The notes under the pieces were generated by a model. That model was not told the origin of the DNA. It saw only the letters and a program-made list of their open reading frames with translations, and ran no database searches. Positions 7,427-15,447 of a DNA stretch of 19,506 nucleotides are shown in pieces. Each line of letters opens with the position of its first letter. Positions within the stretch are counted from its first letter, which is position 1. The stretch comes from Paucimonas sp. (GTDB lineage: Bacteria; Pseudomonadota; Gammaproteobacteria; Burkholderiales; Burkholderiaceae_D): positions 1 through 19,506 of the forward strand of contig JAQSWC010000003.1 in assembly GCA_029266815.1 (NCBI GenBank), given 5' to 3'. The translations under genes and the position numbers were made by a program.

Positions 7427-8764
7427 TTACTTGTCGCCGTTCTTGTTCAGGCGCGGCAGCGCCACCGATGAACCGGCTGAGAGCAGTCCTGCTTTGCTGT
7501 AGATGCCGAGCTTGTCGCGCGTGTCGGTGATGTCGAGGTTGCGCATCGTGAGCTGGCCGATACGGTCCTGCGGCGTGAAGGCGCCTTCGCCTTTTTCCAT
7601 CGTCAAGCGTTCTGGCTGGTAAGTCAGGTTGGGCGATTCGGTGTTCAGGATCGAATAGTCGTTGCCGCGGCGCAGTTCCAGCGTGACTTCGCCGGTGACA
7701 GCCTTGGCGATCCAGCGCTGTGCCGCCTCGCGCAGCATGATGGCCTGCGGATCGAACCAGCGGCCCTGATAGAGCAGTCGGCCCAGCTTACGGCCGTTTT
7801 CGCGGTACTGCTCGATGGTATCTTCGTTGTGAATGCCAGTAACCAGACGCTCGTAGGCAATGAACAGCAAGGCCAGTCCTGGGGCTTCATAGATGCCGCG
7901 GCTCTTGGCCTCGATGATGCGGTTTTCGATCTGGTCGCTCATGCCAAGGCCATGGCGGCCACCGATGCGATTGGCTTCCATTATCAGATCGACCGCGCTG
8001 GAGAACGTCACGCCGTTCAAGGCAACCGGACGGCCTTCCTCGAAGCGCACGCTGACTTCTTCCTTCTTTACCTCGACCTCGTCGCGCCAGAAGGCGACGC
8101 CCATGATGGGTTCGACGATCTTCATGCCGCTGTTCAAATGCTCGAGGTCTTTCGCCTCATGCGTCGCACCAAGCATGTTGGAGTCGGTCGAATACGCTTT
8201 TTCCACCGACATCTTGTAATCGAAACCGGACTTGATCAGGAATTCCGACATTTCCTTGCGGCCGCCGAGTTCGTTGATGAAGGTCTGATCAAGCCAGGGT
8301 TTGTAGATCTTCAGCGCCGGATTCACCAAGAGGCCATAGCGGTAGAAGCGCTCGATATCGTTGCCCTTGAAAGTGGAGCCGTCGCCCCAGATGTCAACGT
8401 GGTCTTCCTGCATCGCGGCCACCAGCATGGTGCCGGTAACGGCGCGTCCCAGCGGCGTGGTATTGAAGTAAGTGACGCCGGCGGTGGAGATGTGGAAGGC
8501 ACCGCTTTGCAGCGCAGCGATGCCTTCGGCAACCAATTGCTCTCGGCAGTCGATCAAACGTGCCAGTTCCGCGCCGTACTGTTTCGCCTTTTTCGGGATC
8601 GCTTCGTAGTCAGGCTCGTCAGGCTGGCCGAGGTTGGCGGTATAGGCATAAGGGATCGCGCCTTTCTGGCGCATCCAATGCAATGCGGCACTGGTGTCGA
8701 GGCCGCCTGAGAAGGCAATGCCCACTTTCTGGTTGACGGGAACGGATTGGAGAATGGTCGACAT
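7427..8764 (-). CDS. argG: Argininosuccinate synthase
   Basis: Cytoplasmic ATP-dependent ligase joining citrulline and aspartate to argininosuccinate, the penultimate step of arginine synthesis. At 445 residues it belongs to the long, E. coli-like ArgG type rather than the shorter form of about 400. The N-type ATP pyrophosphatase loop SGGLDTS is at 19-25, followed by YTANLGQPDEPD. Further family marks are HISTAGVTYFNTTPLGRAV, DIWGDGSTFKGNDIERFYRYG and STDSNMLGATHEAKDLE. The gene follows the DUF2798 gene by 27 bases, and argF lies just upstream, so the three probably share a transcript. A TTAACGTTAA palindrome (8774-8783) lies in the short gap before the ATG. Confidence 0.98.
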   Translation of the reverse strand: MSTILQSVPVNQKVGIAFSGGLDTSAALHWMRQKGAIPYAYTANLGQPDEPDYEAIPKKAKQYGAELARLIDCREQLVAEGIAALQSGAFHISTAGVTYFNTTPLGRAVTGTMLVAAMQEDHVDIWGDGSTFKGNDIERFYRYGLLVNPALKIYKPWLDQTFINELGGRKEMSEFLIKSGFDYKMSVEKAYSTDSNMLGATHEAKDLEHLNSGMKIVEPIMGVAFWRDEVEVKKEEVSVRFEEGRPVALNGVTFSSAVDLIMEANRIGGRHGLGMSDQIENRIIEAKSRGIYEAPGLALLFIAYERLVTGIHNEDTIEQYRENGRKLGRLLYQGRWFDPQAIMLREAAQRWIAKAVTGEVTLELRRGNDYSILNTESPNLTYQPERLTMEKGEGAFTPQDRIGQLTMRNLDITDTRDKLGIYSKAGLLSAGSSVALPRLNKNGDK

Positions 8765-8791
8765 GATCTCTGCTTAACGTTAAAGGTTGAT

Positions 8792-9022
8792 TCAGGTATT
8801 CGCTACGAGGCGTTCCACCAGTCCGCGCACACGCCGAGCCAGCAGCAGGATGCAGACAAAGGCCACCGGCCAGGCGACGACGAACGCATGCATCCAGCGC
8901 ACGGGAAAGCCGGCGTCATAACCGGTATTCACGAAGGTAACGATGCAAGTCATGATGAACGCCATCGTCAGCGACATCATGAAAGCGAACAGGAATTCCG
9001 CGTGGCGTCGGGAAGGCTGCAT
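8792..9022 (-). CDS. DUF2798 family small membrane protein
   Basis: A 76-residue inner-membrane protein with two predicted membrane helices (about 10-33, FAFMMSLTMAFIMTCIVTF; and about 43-63, HAFVVAWPVAFVCILLLAR), separated by a short loop, with a basic C-terminal tail (RRVRGLVERLV). This matches the DUF2798 family of two-helix proteins; their function is unknown. Its ATG is one base beyond the argF stop, with GGAAGGA upstream lying inside the end of argF, so translation is tightly linked to argF. It lies between argF and argG, an arrangement I recall from other Burkholderiales, which hints at a role tied to arginine metabolism or merely conserved order. Confidence 0.85.
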   Translation of the reverse strand: MQPSRRHAEFLFAFMMSLTMAFIMTCIVTFVNTGYDAGFPVRWMHAFVVAWPVAFVCILLLARRVRGLVERLVANT

Positions 9023-9023
9023 T

Positions 9024-9938
9024 TCAGGCTATCCTTCCCAACAGCAGGTATTCCATCAGCGCCTTCTGCACGTGCAAGCGGTTCTCTGCCTCGTCCCACA
9101 CCACGGATTGCGGTCCGTCGATCACCTCGGCGGCGACTTCCTCGCCGCGATGCGCGGGCAGGCAGTGCATGAAGAGGGCATCGGGCTTGGCACGCTCCAT
9201 CTTGGCGCCGTCGACAATCCAGCCTTCGAATGCTTTCAGGCGCGCTGCATTCTCTTCCTCGAAGCCCATGCTGGTCCACACATCAGTGGTGACGAGGTCG
9301 GCACCTTCGCAGGCATCCGATGGCGATGTAAATACGGTATAGCGATCATTATCCCTTGCCACCAGCTTGGGGTCGATGTCGTAGCCCTTCGGCGTGGACA
9401 CGTTCACATGGAAGCCGAATACCTGGGCTGCCTGCAGCCAGGAGTAAAGCATGTTGTTAGCGTCGCCCACCCAAGCCACGGTTTTGCCCGCAACCGAACC
9501 GCGATGCTCGATGTAGGTAAAGATATCCGCCAGCACCTGGCAGGGATGATGCTCATTCGTCAGCCCGTTGATGACCGGCACGCGGGAATGGGCGGCGAAG
9601 CGTTCGATGATTTCCTGTCCAAACGTGCGGATCATGATGATGTCGCACATGCGCGACATGACCTGGGCGGCATCCTCTACCGGCTCGCCGCGGCCGAGCT
9701 GGCTGTCTCGCGTGTTCAGGTATATGGCTGCGCCGCCGAGCTGATGCATGCCAGCTTCGAAAGACAAACGGGTACGCGTTGAATTCTTTTCGAACACCAT
9801 CACCAGCGTACGGTCTGTCAGGGGGTGGTAGGTTTCGTAGTTCTTGAACTTTTTCTTGATGACGTGCGAGCGCTCGATGACGTAATTGAACTCATCGAGC
9901 GTGAAGTCCGAGATCTGGAGAAAGTGATTGATGGCCAT
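9024..9938 (-). CDS. argF: Ornithine carbamoyltransferase
   Basis: Cytoplasmic enzyme making citrulline from ornithine and carbamoyl phosphate. The ATG at 9938 gives MAINHFLQISDF and 304 residues, the normal family length. An in-frame TTG at 9992 would add 18 residues that look non-homologous and would overlap a TATAAT, so I reject it. The carbamoyl-phosphate loop STRTR is at 53-57; HPCQVLADI and the catalytic FMHCLPAHRGEEV are present. The first gene of an argF-DUF2798-argG(-ppnP) transcript. No strong ribosome binding site is visible before the ATG. Confidence 0.97.
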   Translation of the reverse strand: MAINHFLQISDFTLDEFNYVIERSHVIKKKFKNYETYHPLTDRTLVMVFEKNSTRTRLSFEAGMHQLGGAAIYLNTRDSQLGRGEPVEDAAQVMSRMCDIIMIRTFGQEIIERFAAHSRVPVINGLTNEHHPCQVLADIFTYIEHRGSVAGKTVAWVGDANNMLYSWLQAAQVFGFHVNVSTPKGYDIDPKLVARDNDRYTVFTSPSDACEGADLVTTDVWTSMGFEEENAARLKAFEGWIVDGAKMERAKPDALFMHCLPAHRGEEVAAEVIDGPQSVVWDEAENRLHVQKALMEYLLLGRIA

Positions 9939-9991
9939 AAATGAAAACGGCGGCAAGATGGCGCCTGCCGCCGAAGTTTGTAACTTGTTCA

Positions 9992-9997
9992 ATTATA
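9992..9997 (-). promoter_or_regulatory. Candidate -10 element of the argF operon
   Basis: A perfect TATAAT on the minus strand, 54 bases upstream of the argF ATG, would give a leader of roughly 45 bases. No strong -35 hexamer is found at the right spacing. The neighbouring HDOD gene is divergent, so both promoters lie in 9939-10117. Confidence 0.4.
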
Positions 9998-10058
9998 AGG
10001 GATTTTGCTACGGGAAAACCACGCTTTCGGGACTGGCGACGTAAATCCGCTTCATAGT

Positions 10059-10087
10059 GTGACGAACCGAGGAAAGCTTATTAGAAT
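10059..10087 (+). promoter_or_regulatory. Candidate sigma70 promoter of the HDOD gene
   Basis: GTGACG (10059-10064, four of six matches to TTGACA), a 17-base spacer and TAGAAT (10082-10087, five of six matches to TATAAT). The start site would be near 10094, leaving a leader of about 24 bases before the ATG. Confidence 0.4.
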
Positions 10088-10117
10088 CGGGCTACATACA
10101 CGTGAAAAGCGAAATCC

Positions 10118-11551
10118 ATGAGTGAAGAGCAGCAATCGGCAGTCGAACGGCTGCTGGAAAAAATGAACAGCGGGCCGGGATTCGCTGGCTTGGGCGCGTC
10201 CGTGCAGACCATCAGCAGCATGAACGACGATGACGATAGCGGCTCAAGGACGATCACCTCGACCATCCTCCGGGATGCTGCACTGACGAGCAAGCTGCTG
10301 CGCCTGGCGAATTCCAGCGCGCGAGGAGGCCGCAACGTCTCTACCATCGACCAGGCGATCATTATCCTGGGACTCAACACGGTCAAGTCGGTGGCATTGT
10401 CTCTAGCGCTGCTTGATTCGCTCTCCAACAAGCCGCAATCGAAGCAGTTGCATGCGGAAATCGTTGCCGCCTACTTCTGCGGCACGCTCGGGCATGAAAT
10501 CACGCGCGTGAATGCGCCGCGGTACAACGCACAGGAAGCCCAGGTATGCGGGCTTTTGCAGAACCTCGGGCGCATGATGGCGGTGTACTACCTGTACGAG
10601 GACATAGAACAGGCGCGCAAGGTGCAGGCTGAAAAGAACATTACTGAAGACGAGGCAGTGCAGGAGGTGCTCGGAATGAGTTTTGAAGCAATCGGCGCCG
10701 CGATCGCGCAGCAATGGAATCTGCCGGATGTTTTGCAGCAAAGCCTGGCTCCGCAGGTCGGCAAGGCGCCGCCACGAGCGGCGGCGAATGCCCTGGGCTG
10801 GCATCAGATGTGCGCGCTGTTTTCAAAACGTGTTACGGATGCCGTGTTCCGAGGCTCCGAAGCAGCGGAGAAGAGCGAGATCACTCAAAACATCAATTTT
10901 TTCCGCACCGCTCTGATGCTTCGCGAAGACGAGGTGCAGGAAAAAATAGAAAAGGCATTGCAGGATACCGGCGAGCTGCTGGAAGTGATCTCCTTCCCAT
11001 GCACGATCGATCAGGCGCGCGGCATGCTTCGAAAGGGCTCCGAAAAGGTACTCGACTTGTTGTCCGCCCAGGACAGCCTGACCAAGGCAAGTGGGGACAG
11101 CAAGCGCCCCATCGAGATTGTCCAGCAGGTGCTGCGGATGATTCACGACGACCTGGGGTTCGACTGCACCTTGCTTTGCCTTCCCAGCGGCGCCAGCCTG
11201 GTCGCGGTGGCAGGTGTAGGCCGTAATGCAGCCCAGGCGGCTGCGAAGTTTCGCTGCCAGGGCGCCAAGCCGGATATTTTCCGGGCGGTGATGGCCAAGA
11301 AAATAGATACCTACGTTGCCGATGTCAATTCGCCGGCTTACGCAAAGATGATGCCGGACTGGTATGCGGACGCACTGGGCGCGCGTTCCTTCCTGGCGAT
11401 GTCGCTTGTGGCAGGCGACCAGTTCCTGGGCATGGTGTACGGCGATTACAGCGAGATTCATCCCAGCCCGCCGGCAGAAACCGTTCCCGGTCGCATGCGC
11501 CAGTGGCGCAATCACCTGGTCACTGCGTTGCAGGCGGGGGCGAAGCGCTAA
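10118..11551 (+). CDS. HDOD-domain signalling protein with a GAF-like C-terminal region
   Basis: A 477-residue soluble protein. The HDOD domain spans roughly 15-215: LRDAALTSKLLRLANSS, STIDQAIIILGLNTVKSVAL and GLLQNLGRMMAVY. In the last motif, where true HD hydrolases have HD (GLLHDIGK), this protein has Q and N, as expected for the non-catalytic HDOD family. A long helical linker (about 265-325) leads to a C-terminal region (about 330-470; IVQQVLRMIHDDLGFDCTLL, MSLVAGDQFLGMVYGDY) that resembles a GAF domain. HDOD proteins act as signalling scaffolds in stress, motility and c-di-GMP networks; the partner here is unknown. It is monocistronic, with its end ten bases from the convergent rsgA end. 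Confidence 0.88.
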   Translation: MSEEQQSAVERLLEKMNSGPGFAGLGASVQTISSMNDDDDSGSRTITSTILRDAALTSKLLRLANSSARGGRNVSTIDQAIIILGLNTVKSVALSLALLDSLSNKPQSKQLHAEIVAAYFCGTLGHEITRVNAPRYNAQEAQVCGLLQNLGRMMAVYYLYEDIEQARKVQAEKNITEDEAVQEVLGMSFEAIGAAIAQQWNLPDVLQQSLAPQVGKAPPRAAANALGWHQMCALFSKRVTDAVFRGSEAAEKSEITQNINFFRTALMLREDEVQEKIEKALQDTGELLEVISFPCTIDQARGMLRKGSEKVLDLLSAQDSLTKASGDSKRPIEIVQQVLRMIHDDLGFDCTLLCLPSGASLVAVAGVGRNAAQAAAKFRCQGAKPDIFRAVMAKKIDTYVADVNSPAYAKMMPDWYADALGARSFLAMSLVAGDQFLGMVYGDYSEIHPSPPAETVPGRMRQWRNHLVTALQAGAKR

Positions 11552-11561
11552 CCGGATCCAT

Positions 11562-12452
11562 TCAGTACAGTTTTTGCGAGGACTCGTGCACGAGTTGCCT
11601 GTACAGGTCGTGCCGCATCGGTGCGACCGAGCCTTTCTCCATTGCCTCCAGTATTGCGCATCCCGGTTCCTGCAGATGATGGCAGTTGTAGAACTTGCAC
11701 TGCCCCAGGTGTGGCGAGAATTCACGGAACGCACGCTCCAACATGCCTTCGCTCAGGTGATAAAGGCCGAATTCCTGAAAGCCCGGCGAGTCGATGATCG
11801 ACGTGTTCTCGTCGATCGAATAGCGGCGGGTGAAGGTGGTCGTATGCTTGCCGGAATCAAGGACTTCTGAAATCTCGCGTGTGGCAATGTCGGCACCAGG
11901 AACCAGCAGGTTGATGATGGACGATTTGCCCATGCCAGATTGCCCAATCAAGATGGACGAGTGCCATTGCAACAAAGGCGTCAGGACACCGCACATTGCA
12001 TCCGGCTCCGACTTCGCAGACACCTCATGCAGAGGATAGCCCAGCGATGCGTAGAGTGACAGGCGTTCACGCGTCTTCGGCAGCAAGTCGGCAAGATCAG
12101 CCTTGTTCAGCACGATATGAGCATCGATTCCCGCAGCCTCAGCGGCCACCAGCGCCCGCGACACGAGGTCGTCCGAGTAACCCGGTTCGGTGGCCACGAT
12201 GACGAACAGGCGGGTGAGATTCGCAGCAAGCAGCTTGGACTTGAACTGGTCGGAACGGTAAAGCAGCGTACGCCGATCGCCGATCTTCTCGATGACTGCC
12301 TGATCCGCCGATGTCGCCTTCAAGAAAACAGTGTCGCCCACGGCGACATCACTTTTCTTCCCGCGGGTAACGCATTGCAGCGTACGCTCGCTGACTTGTG
12401 CGACATAGTGCCGGCCGTGTGCCGCGATGATGATGCCTTCAAGTTCTTTCAT
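11562..12452 (-). CDS. rsgA: Ribosome small-subunit-dependent GTPase A
   Basis: Circularly permuted GTPase that acts in late 30S subunit maturation. An N-terminal OB-fold covers about 1-70. The G motifs occur in permuted order: G4 NKAD (116-119), G5 SAK (145-147), G1 GQSGMGKSS (170-178) and G3 DSPG (221-224). The C-terminal zinc-binding knuckle is visible as CKFYNCHHLQEPGC. The length of 296 is on the short side of the family but all motifs are intact. Its ATG overlaps the phhB stop by one base (TGATG), so translation is coupled to phhB. The last gene of the M48-phhB-rsgA set. Confidence 0.97.
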   Translation of the reverse strand: MKELEGIIIAAHGRHYVAQVSERTLQCVTRGKKSDVAVGDTVFLKATSADQAVIEKIGDRRTLLYRSDQFKSKLLAANLTRLFVIVATEPGYSDDLVSRALVAAEAAGIDAHIVLNKADLADLLPKTRERLSLYASLGYPLHEVSAKSEPDAMCGVLTPLLQWHSSILIGQSGMGKSSIINLLVPGADIATREISEVLDSGKHTTTFTRRYSIDENTSIIDSPGFQEFGLYHLSEGMLERAFREFSPHLGQCKFYNCHHLQEPGCAILEAMEKGSVAPMRHDLYRQLVHESSQKLY

Positions 12453-12802
12453 CAGGCGCGGAAAGAGCCGGTCAGCAGCGCATCAATCTTGGCGGCGCAG
12501 ATAAAGTCATTTTCCGAAATGCCGCCCTGGCCGTCGTTGACCGAATGGGTGTTGAAGCGGACGGTGCAGCGGTTGTACCCAACTGTTAATTCAGGGTGGT
12601 GGTCCTCAGCATGGATGATGAACGCAATCGCATTGATGAACGCAAGCGTCTCATAGTAATTCTTAAAGGCATATTGCTTGACGATGAAGCCGCTTTCCAG
12701 CGACCAGCCGTTCAACTGTTGCAGTGCCGCCGCCACGCTGCTTTCCGGCAGCGCCACGGTCTGGTGCGAACATTCACGGCTGAGCAGATCATCGAGCGTC
12801 AT
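12452..12802 (-). CDS. phhB: Pterin-4a-carbinolamine dehydratase
   Basis: A 116-residue enzyme that dehydrates 4a-hydroxytetrahydrobiopterin, recycling the pterin cofactor of aromatic amino acid hydroxylases. The signature EDHHPEL lies at 66-72 with the catalytic histidines 68 and 69; LNGW near 30-33 is also family-typical. I place the start at the ATG at 12802 because GAGGAAA precedes it by seven bases; a GTG at 12820 would overlap the end of the protease gene and lacks a site. No phenylalanine hydroxylase gene is in the window, so the protein's role here, cofactor recycling or a moonlighting function, cannot be judged. Confidence 0.95.
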   Translation of the reverse strand: MTLDDLLSRECSHQTVALPESSVAAALQQLNGWSLESGFIVKQYAFKNYYETLAFINAIAFIIHAEDHHPELTVGYNRCTVRFNTHSVNDGQGGISENDFICAAKIDALLTGSFRA

Positions 12803-12812
12803 TGCGGTTTCC

Positions 12813-14069
12813 TCATGCACCCGTCAGCCTGCCGATGCGTAGTGCGGCTGGCGGATGCGAATCGTAAAAGGTGGAATAGAGCGGGTCGGGCGTCAGTGTG
12901 GAGGCATTGTCTTCATACAGCTTGACCAAGGCTGCGACGAGATCAGATGCATTTGTATGCTTCGCCGCGAAGGCGTCTGCCTCGAACTCGTGCTTGCGCG
13001 ATGATATTGACGTGAGCGGCTGCAAGAGGAAGGTGAACACCGGCAGCGCCAGGGCAAAAAGAATTAACGCCATGGCATCGTTCGGGGCGAACATCGTCGG
13101 CTGAACACCGAGCCCCACGTAGAACCATGTCTGCGTCTTCAAGTAGCCGAGCAGCGCAAGAAAGCCGAGCGACACTGTGAACAGCAGCACGACCCGCTTG
13201 ACGACATGCTTCAGCTTGAAATGTCCAAGTTCGTGAGCCAACACCGCTTCCATTTCTTCCGGCGCAAGCCGCGAGAGGAGCGTGTCGAAGAACACGATGC
13301 GCTTGGCTGCGCCGAATCCGGAAAAATACGCATTGCCGTGCGTGCTCCGCTTCGACCCATCCATGACGAACAGACCCTTCGAGGCGAAGCCGACGCGTTT
13401 CATCAAGCCTTCGATGCGTGTCCGGAGGCCTTCGTCGGTCAGCGGCGTGAACTTGTTGAAAAGCGGAGCAATCAGCGTGGGATAGAGCACCAGGGCCAGC
13501 AACTGGAATCCGCACCAGACGAACCAGGCGTAGAGCCACCACAGGCTACCTGCCTGCTCCATCAGGAAGAGAACCACCCAGACCAGCGGTAGTCCGATGG
13601 CGGCGCCGATCAGTGTGCTTTTAATGAGATCGGTGAAAAACAATTTTCGCGTCATCTTGTTGAAGCCGAATTTTTCTTCAAGCACAAACTGGCGGTAATA
13701 ATCGAAAGGCAGATCCAGCGCGGCGGAAACGAGGGCAAATGCCGCGATCAGGCCGAGCTGGTAAGTCATGCCGCCCTGGGTTGCCTTCAGTACCTGTATC
13801 GACAACCACTGAAGCCCGCCGAAAAAAGTAAAGCCAAGCAGAATGAGGGTATTGAATACGATAAGAACCATGCCAAGGCGCACCTTGGCCGCCGTATAGT
13901 CCGCAGCCTTGCGGTGAGCCTCCAGCGAAATTTTTTCTGCAAATCGCGGCGGTACGGCGGCACGATGCAACATGACGTGCCGGATTTGTCGCGATGCGAG
14001 CCAGAAGCGAAGCGTGAGTACAGCAACCAGGAAAACCGAAAACAGCAGCGAGAATGCAGTGGATGTCAT
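12813..14069 (-). CDS. M48 family membrane metallopeptidase (Ste24/CAAX protease-like)
   Basis: A multi-pass inner-membrane zinc protease of 418 residues. The zinc site is HELGH (279-283) with the third ligand in EFEAD (361-365). Several hydrophobic segments occur, including the N-terminal AFSLLFSVFLVAVLTL, a helix near 60-85, further ones before residue 190, and two between 290 and 350. The length and layout match bacterial Ste24-type proteins rather than the shorter HtpX. Substrates in bacteria are not established; membrane protein quality control is a likely role. The ATG at 14069 is preferred to a TTG at 14096 because it begins directly with the first membrane helix. It is divergent from orn and followed after ten bases by phhB. 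Confidence 0.93.
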   Translation of the reverse strand: MTSTAFSLLFSVFLVAVLTLRFWLASRQIRHVMLHRAAVPPRFAEKISLEAHRKAADYTAAKVRLGMVLIVFNTLILLGFTFFGGLQWLSIQVLKATQGGMTYQLGLIAAFALVSAALDLPFDYYRQFVLEEKFGFNKMTRKLFFTDLIKSTLIGAAIGLPLVWVVLFLMEQAGSLWWLYAWFVWCGFQLLALVLYPTLIAPLFNKFTPLTDEGLRTRIEGLMKRVGFASKGLFVMDGSKRSTHGNAYFSGFGAAKRIVFFDTLLSRLAPEEMEAVLAHELGHFKLKHVVKRVVLLFTVSLGFLALLGYLKTQTWFYVGLGVQPTMFAPNDAMALILFALALPVFTFLLQPLTSISSRKHEFEADAFAAKHTNASDLVAALVKLYEDNASTLTPDPLYSTFYDSHPPAALRIGRLTGA

Positions 14070-14112
14070 GCTTTTGTATGCGAAAATGCCGGGCAATCAA
14101 GAGGGAATCATT

Positions 14113-14694
14113 ATGTCACAAGCGACTGAAACCAATACTGCAGCAGCCCCGCGCCAGAACGAATTCAACCTGATCTGGATCGACATGGAGATGACTGGAC
14201 TCGATCCGGACAACGATCGGATCATCGAAGTGGCGGCGGTAGTGACCGATTCCGAGCTGAATATCTTGGCAGAAGGCCCAGTGTTTGCGATTCATCAGTC
14301 CGACGAGATCCTTGATGGAATGGATGCCTGGAACAAGGGCACTCATGGGCGTTCAGGTTTGATCGAGCGGGTGAAGGCTTCTACAGTCACTGAAGGGGAC
14401 TGCGAGGCGGCGCTCATCGAATTCCTGCGGCAATATGTGCCGAATGGAAAATCACCGATGTGCGGCAATTCGATTTGCCAAGACCGGCGTTTCATGGCTC
14501 GCGGCATGCCGAAGCTTGAAGCGTTCTTTCATTACCGTAATCTAGATGTATCGACACTCAAAGAGCTGTGTCGCCGTTGGAAGCCGGGGATTGTGAATGG
14601 CTTTAAAAAGCAGCAAAAGCACACTGCACTGGCGGACATCATTGAGTCCATTGAAGAACTCAAATACTATCGTGAGCATTTCATCAAGGCTTGA
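14113..14694 (+). CDS. orn: Oligoribonuclease
   Basis: A DEDDh-family 3'-5' exonuclease of 193 residues that degrades very short RNAs, and the enzyme that removes pGpG, the product of EAL phosphodiesterases. Exo I has D24 and E26 (WIDMEMTGLD), Exo II is in GNSICQDRRF, and Exo III carries the catalytic His and Asp in HTALADIIESIEEL. The ATG at 14113 has GAGGGA seven bases upstream. An upstream in-frame extension (from 13972) reads into the divergent protease gene and is rejected. The N-terminus is about 12 residues longer than in the E. coli protein and is polar. Confidence 0.97.
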   Translation: MSQATETNTAAAPRQNEFNLIWIDMEMTGLDPDNDRIIEVAAVVTDSELNILAEGPVFAIHQSDEILDGMDAWNKGTHGRSGLIERVKASTVTEGDCEAALIEFLRQYVPNGKSPMCGNSICQDRRFMARGMPKLEAFFHYRNLDVSTLKELCRRWKPGIVNGFKKQQKHTALADIIESIEELKYYREHFIKA

Positions 14695-14725
14695 CCCTGA
14701 TGCGCTCAGTTGATTTTTCAAAACA

Positions 14726-15367
14726 TCAGCGCCGCTTACAGATATACAAAATATCGTCAAACAGCCTGCTACTACAGCGCTCCGAACGAACGTCGAAACC
14801 AACGGCATGAAGTAGCCTTTCCCACTCCGAACGGGTACGGAAGGTCAATTGCAGTTGCTCAGAGCGCGTGAAGCCTATGCGGGTTGATATCGATTCGTAG
14901 AAACGGTTCCAGCGCGAAAGCATGCCTTGGTTGGAATCCACCTCTCTCATGAGTAAAGTTCCTCCGTCTTCCAGCGCCTGATAGCTTTGTTTCAGCATGT
15001 GCTCCTGGGCGGTGCCGTCGAAATAATGCAAGACGTCGATTAGTGTGATGCCAGCATATTTGCCGGAGCGAGGCGCAATATCTGCTGTCGTGCCGGTTGC
15101 AAATTCAAGATTGGAAATGTCCTTCATAGTGCTGTTCGCGAGTTCGACCCGCGGCACATCGTGGTCGATGCCGATGACCTCGCACGCAGGCGAGCGCAAT
15201 GCGATGGCGGCAGACAGCAGTCCATGGCCGCTGCCGAAGTCGAGAATACGCCCACTGGTCGGCAAGTAAGAAGCAATTTTTTCATACGGGGTCAGATGCC
15301 AGCGCAGAAAAAGAAAAATGCGTGTGCGAAATGGCGCGGTTTTGAACTTTGAAAGGATACTGGTCAT
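14726..15367 (-). CDS. Class I SAM-dependent methyltransferase
   Basis: A 213-residue protein with a Rossmann-type methyltransferase fold. Motif I, ILDFGSGHG, is at 41-49 and binds S-adenosylmethionine; the acidic end of strand 2 is VIGIDHD. TLIDVLHYFD follows, and LEDGGTLLMREVD is motif III-like. The N-terminal RIFLFLRWHLTPY may touch the membrane, and the C-terminal part (SEWERLLHAVGFDV) is typical of small-molecule or lipid methyltransferases. The substrate cannot be read from sequence. It lies 80 bases downstream of the deacetylase gene on the same strand, so it could modify the same glycolipid, but the gap and an inverted repeat leave separate transcription possible. No clear ribosome binding site precedes the ATG. 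Confidence 0.88.
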   Translation of the reverse strand: MTSILSKFKTAPFRTRIFLFLRWHLTPYEKIASYLPTSGRILDFGSGHGLLSAAIALRSPACEVIGIDHDVPRVELANSTMKDISNLEFATGTTADIAPRSGKYAGITLIDVLHYFDGTAQEHMLKQSYQALEDGGTLLMREVDSNQGMLSRWNRFYESISTRIGFTRSEQLQLTFRTRSEWERLLHAVGFDVRSERCSSRLFDDILYICKRR

Positions 15368-15393
15368 TTTTAAGTATCAAGAATGTAGGCCTG

Positions 15394-15416
15394 GTTTGAC
15401 AGGTGGCTCGTCAAAC
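15394..15416. repeat. Perfect inverted repeat between deacetylase and methyltransferase genes
   Basis: GTTTGAC (15394-15400) and GTCAAAC (15410-15416) form a perfect 7-base dyad around a nine-base centre. There is no T tract after it on the minus strand, so it is more like an operator or an mRNA hairpin than an intrinsic terminator. It lies 27 bases upstream of the methyltransferase ATG. Confidence 0.5.
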
Positions 15417-15447
15417 TTTGGGTAGCTAAGAAGAGCGATGCAGGATA

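Noticed and set aside
7829..8710. A 293-codon open frame on the plus strand
   Set aside because: Antisense to argG, with no recognisable domain; argG motifs are intact throughout.
8774..8783. TTAACGTTAA palindrome before argG as an operator
   Set aside because: A 10-base palindrome in a 27-base gap inside an operon is easily chance; no second copy or promoter is seen.
8943..9782. A 279-codon open frame on the plus strand
   Set aside because: Antisense to argF and the DUF2798 gene; no family signature.
9939..9992. TTG start giving an 18-residue longer ArgF
   Set aside because: It overlaps a TATAAT and adds non-homologous residues; the ATG at 9938 gives the normal 304 residues.
10823..11734. 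A 303-codon open frame on the minus strand
   Set aside because: Antisense to the HDOD gene and overlapping the 3' end of rsgA; low-quality composition and no motifs.
13972..14112. Upstream extension of orn
   Set aside because: It overlaps the divergent protease gene start; the ATG at 14113 has a good ribosome site and gives the family length.
676..14694. YajQ, the EAL phosphodiesterase, the HDOD protein and Orn as one c-di-GMP locus
   Set aside because: All can touch c-di-GMP or pGpG, but they are spread over 14 kb on both strands with arginine and ribosome genes between, and yajQ and orn are common housekeeping genes in usual settings. Chance proximity is enough.
14695..14729. CTGATG/CATCAG dyad as an orn terminator
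   Set aside because: The arms are 21 bases apart, the structure overlaps the stop of the convergent gene, and there is no T tract after it.
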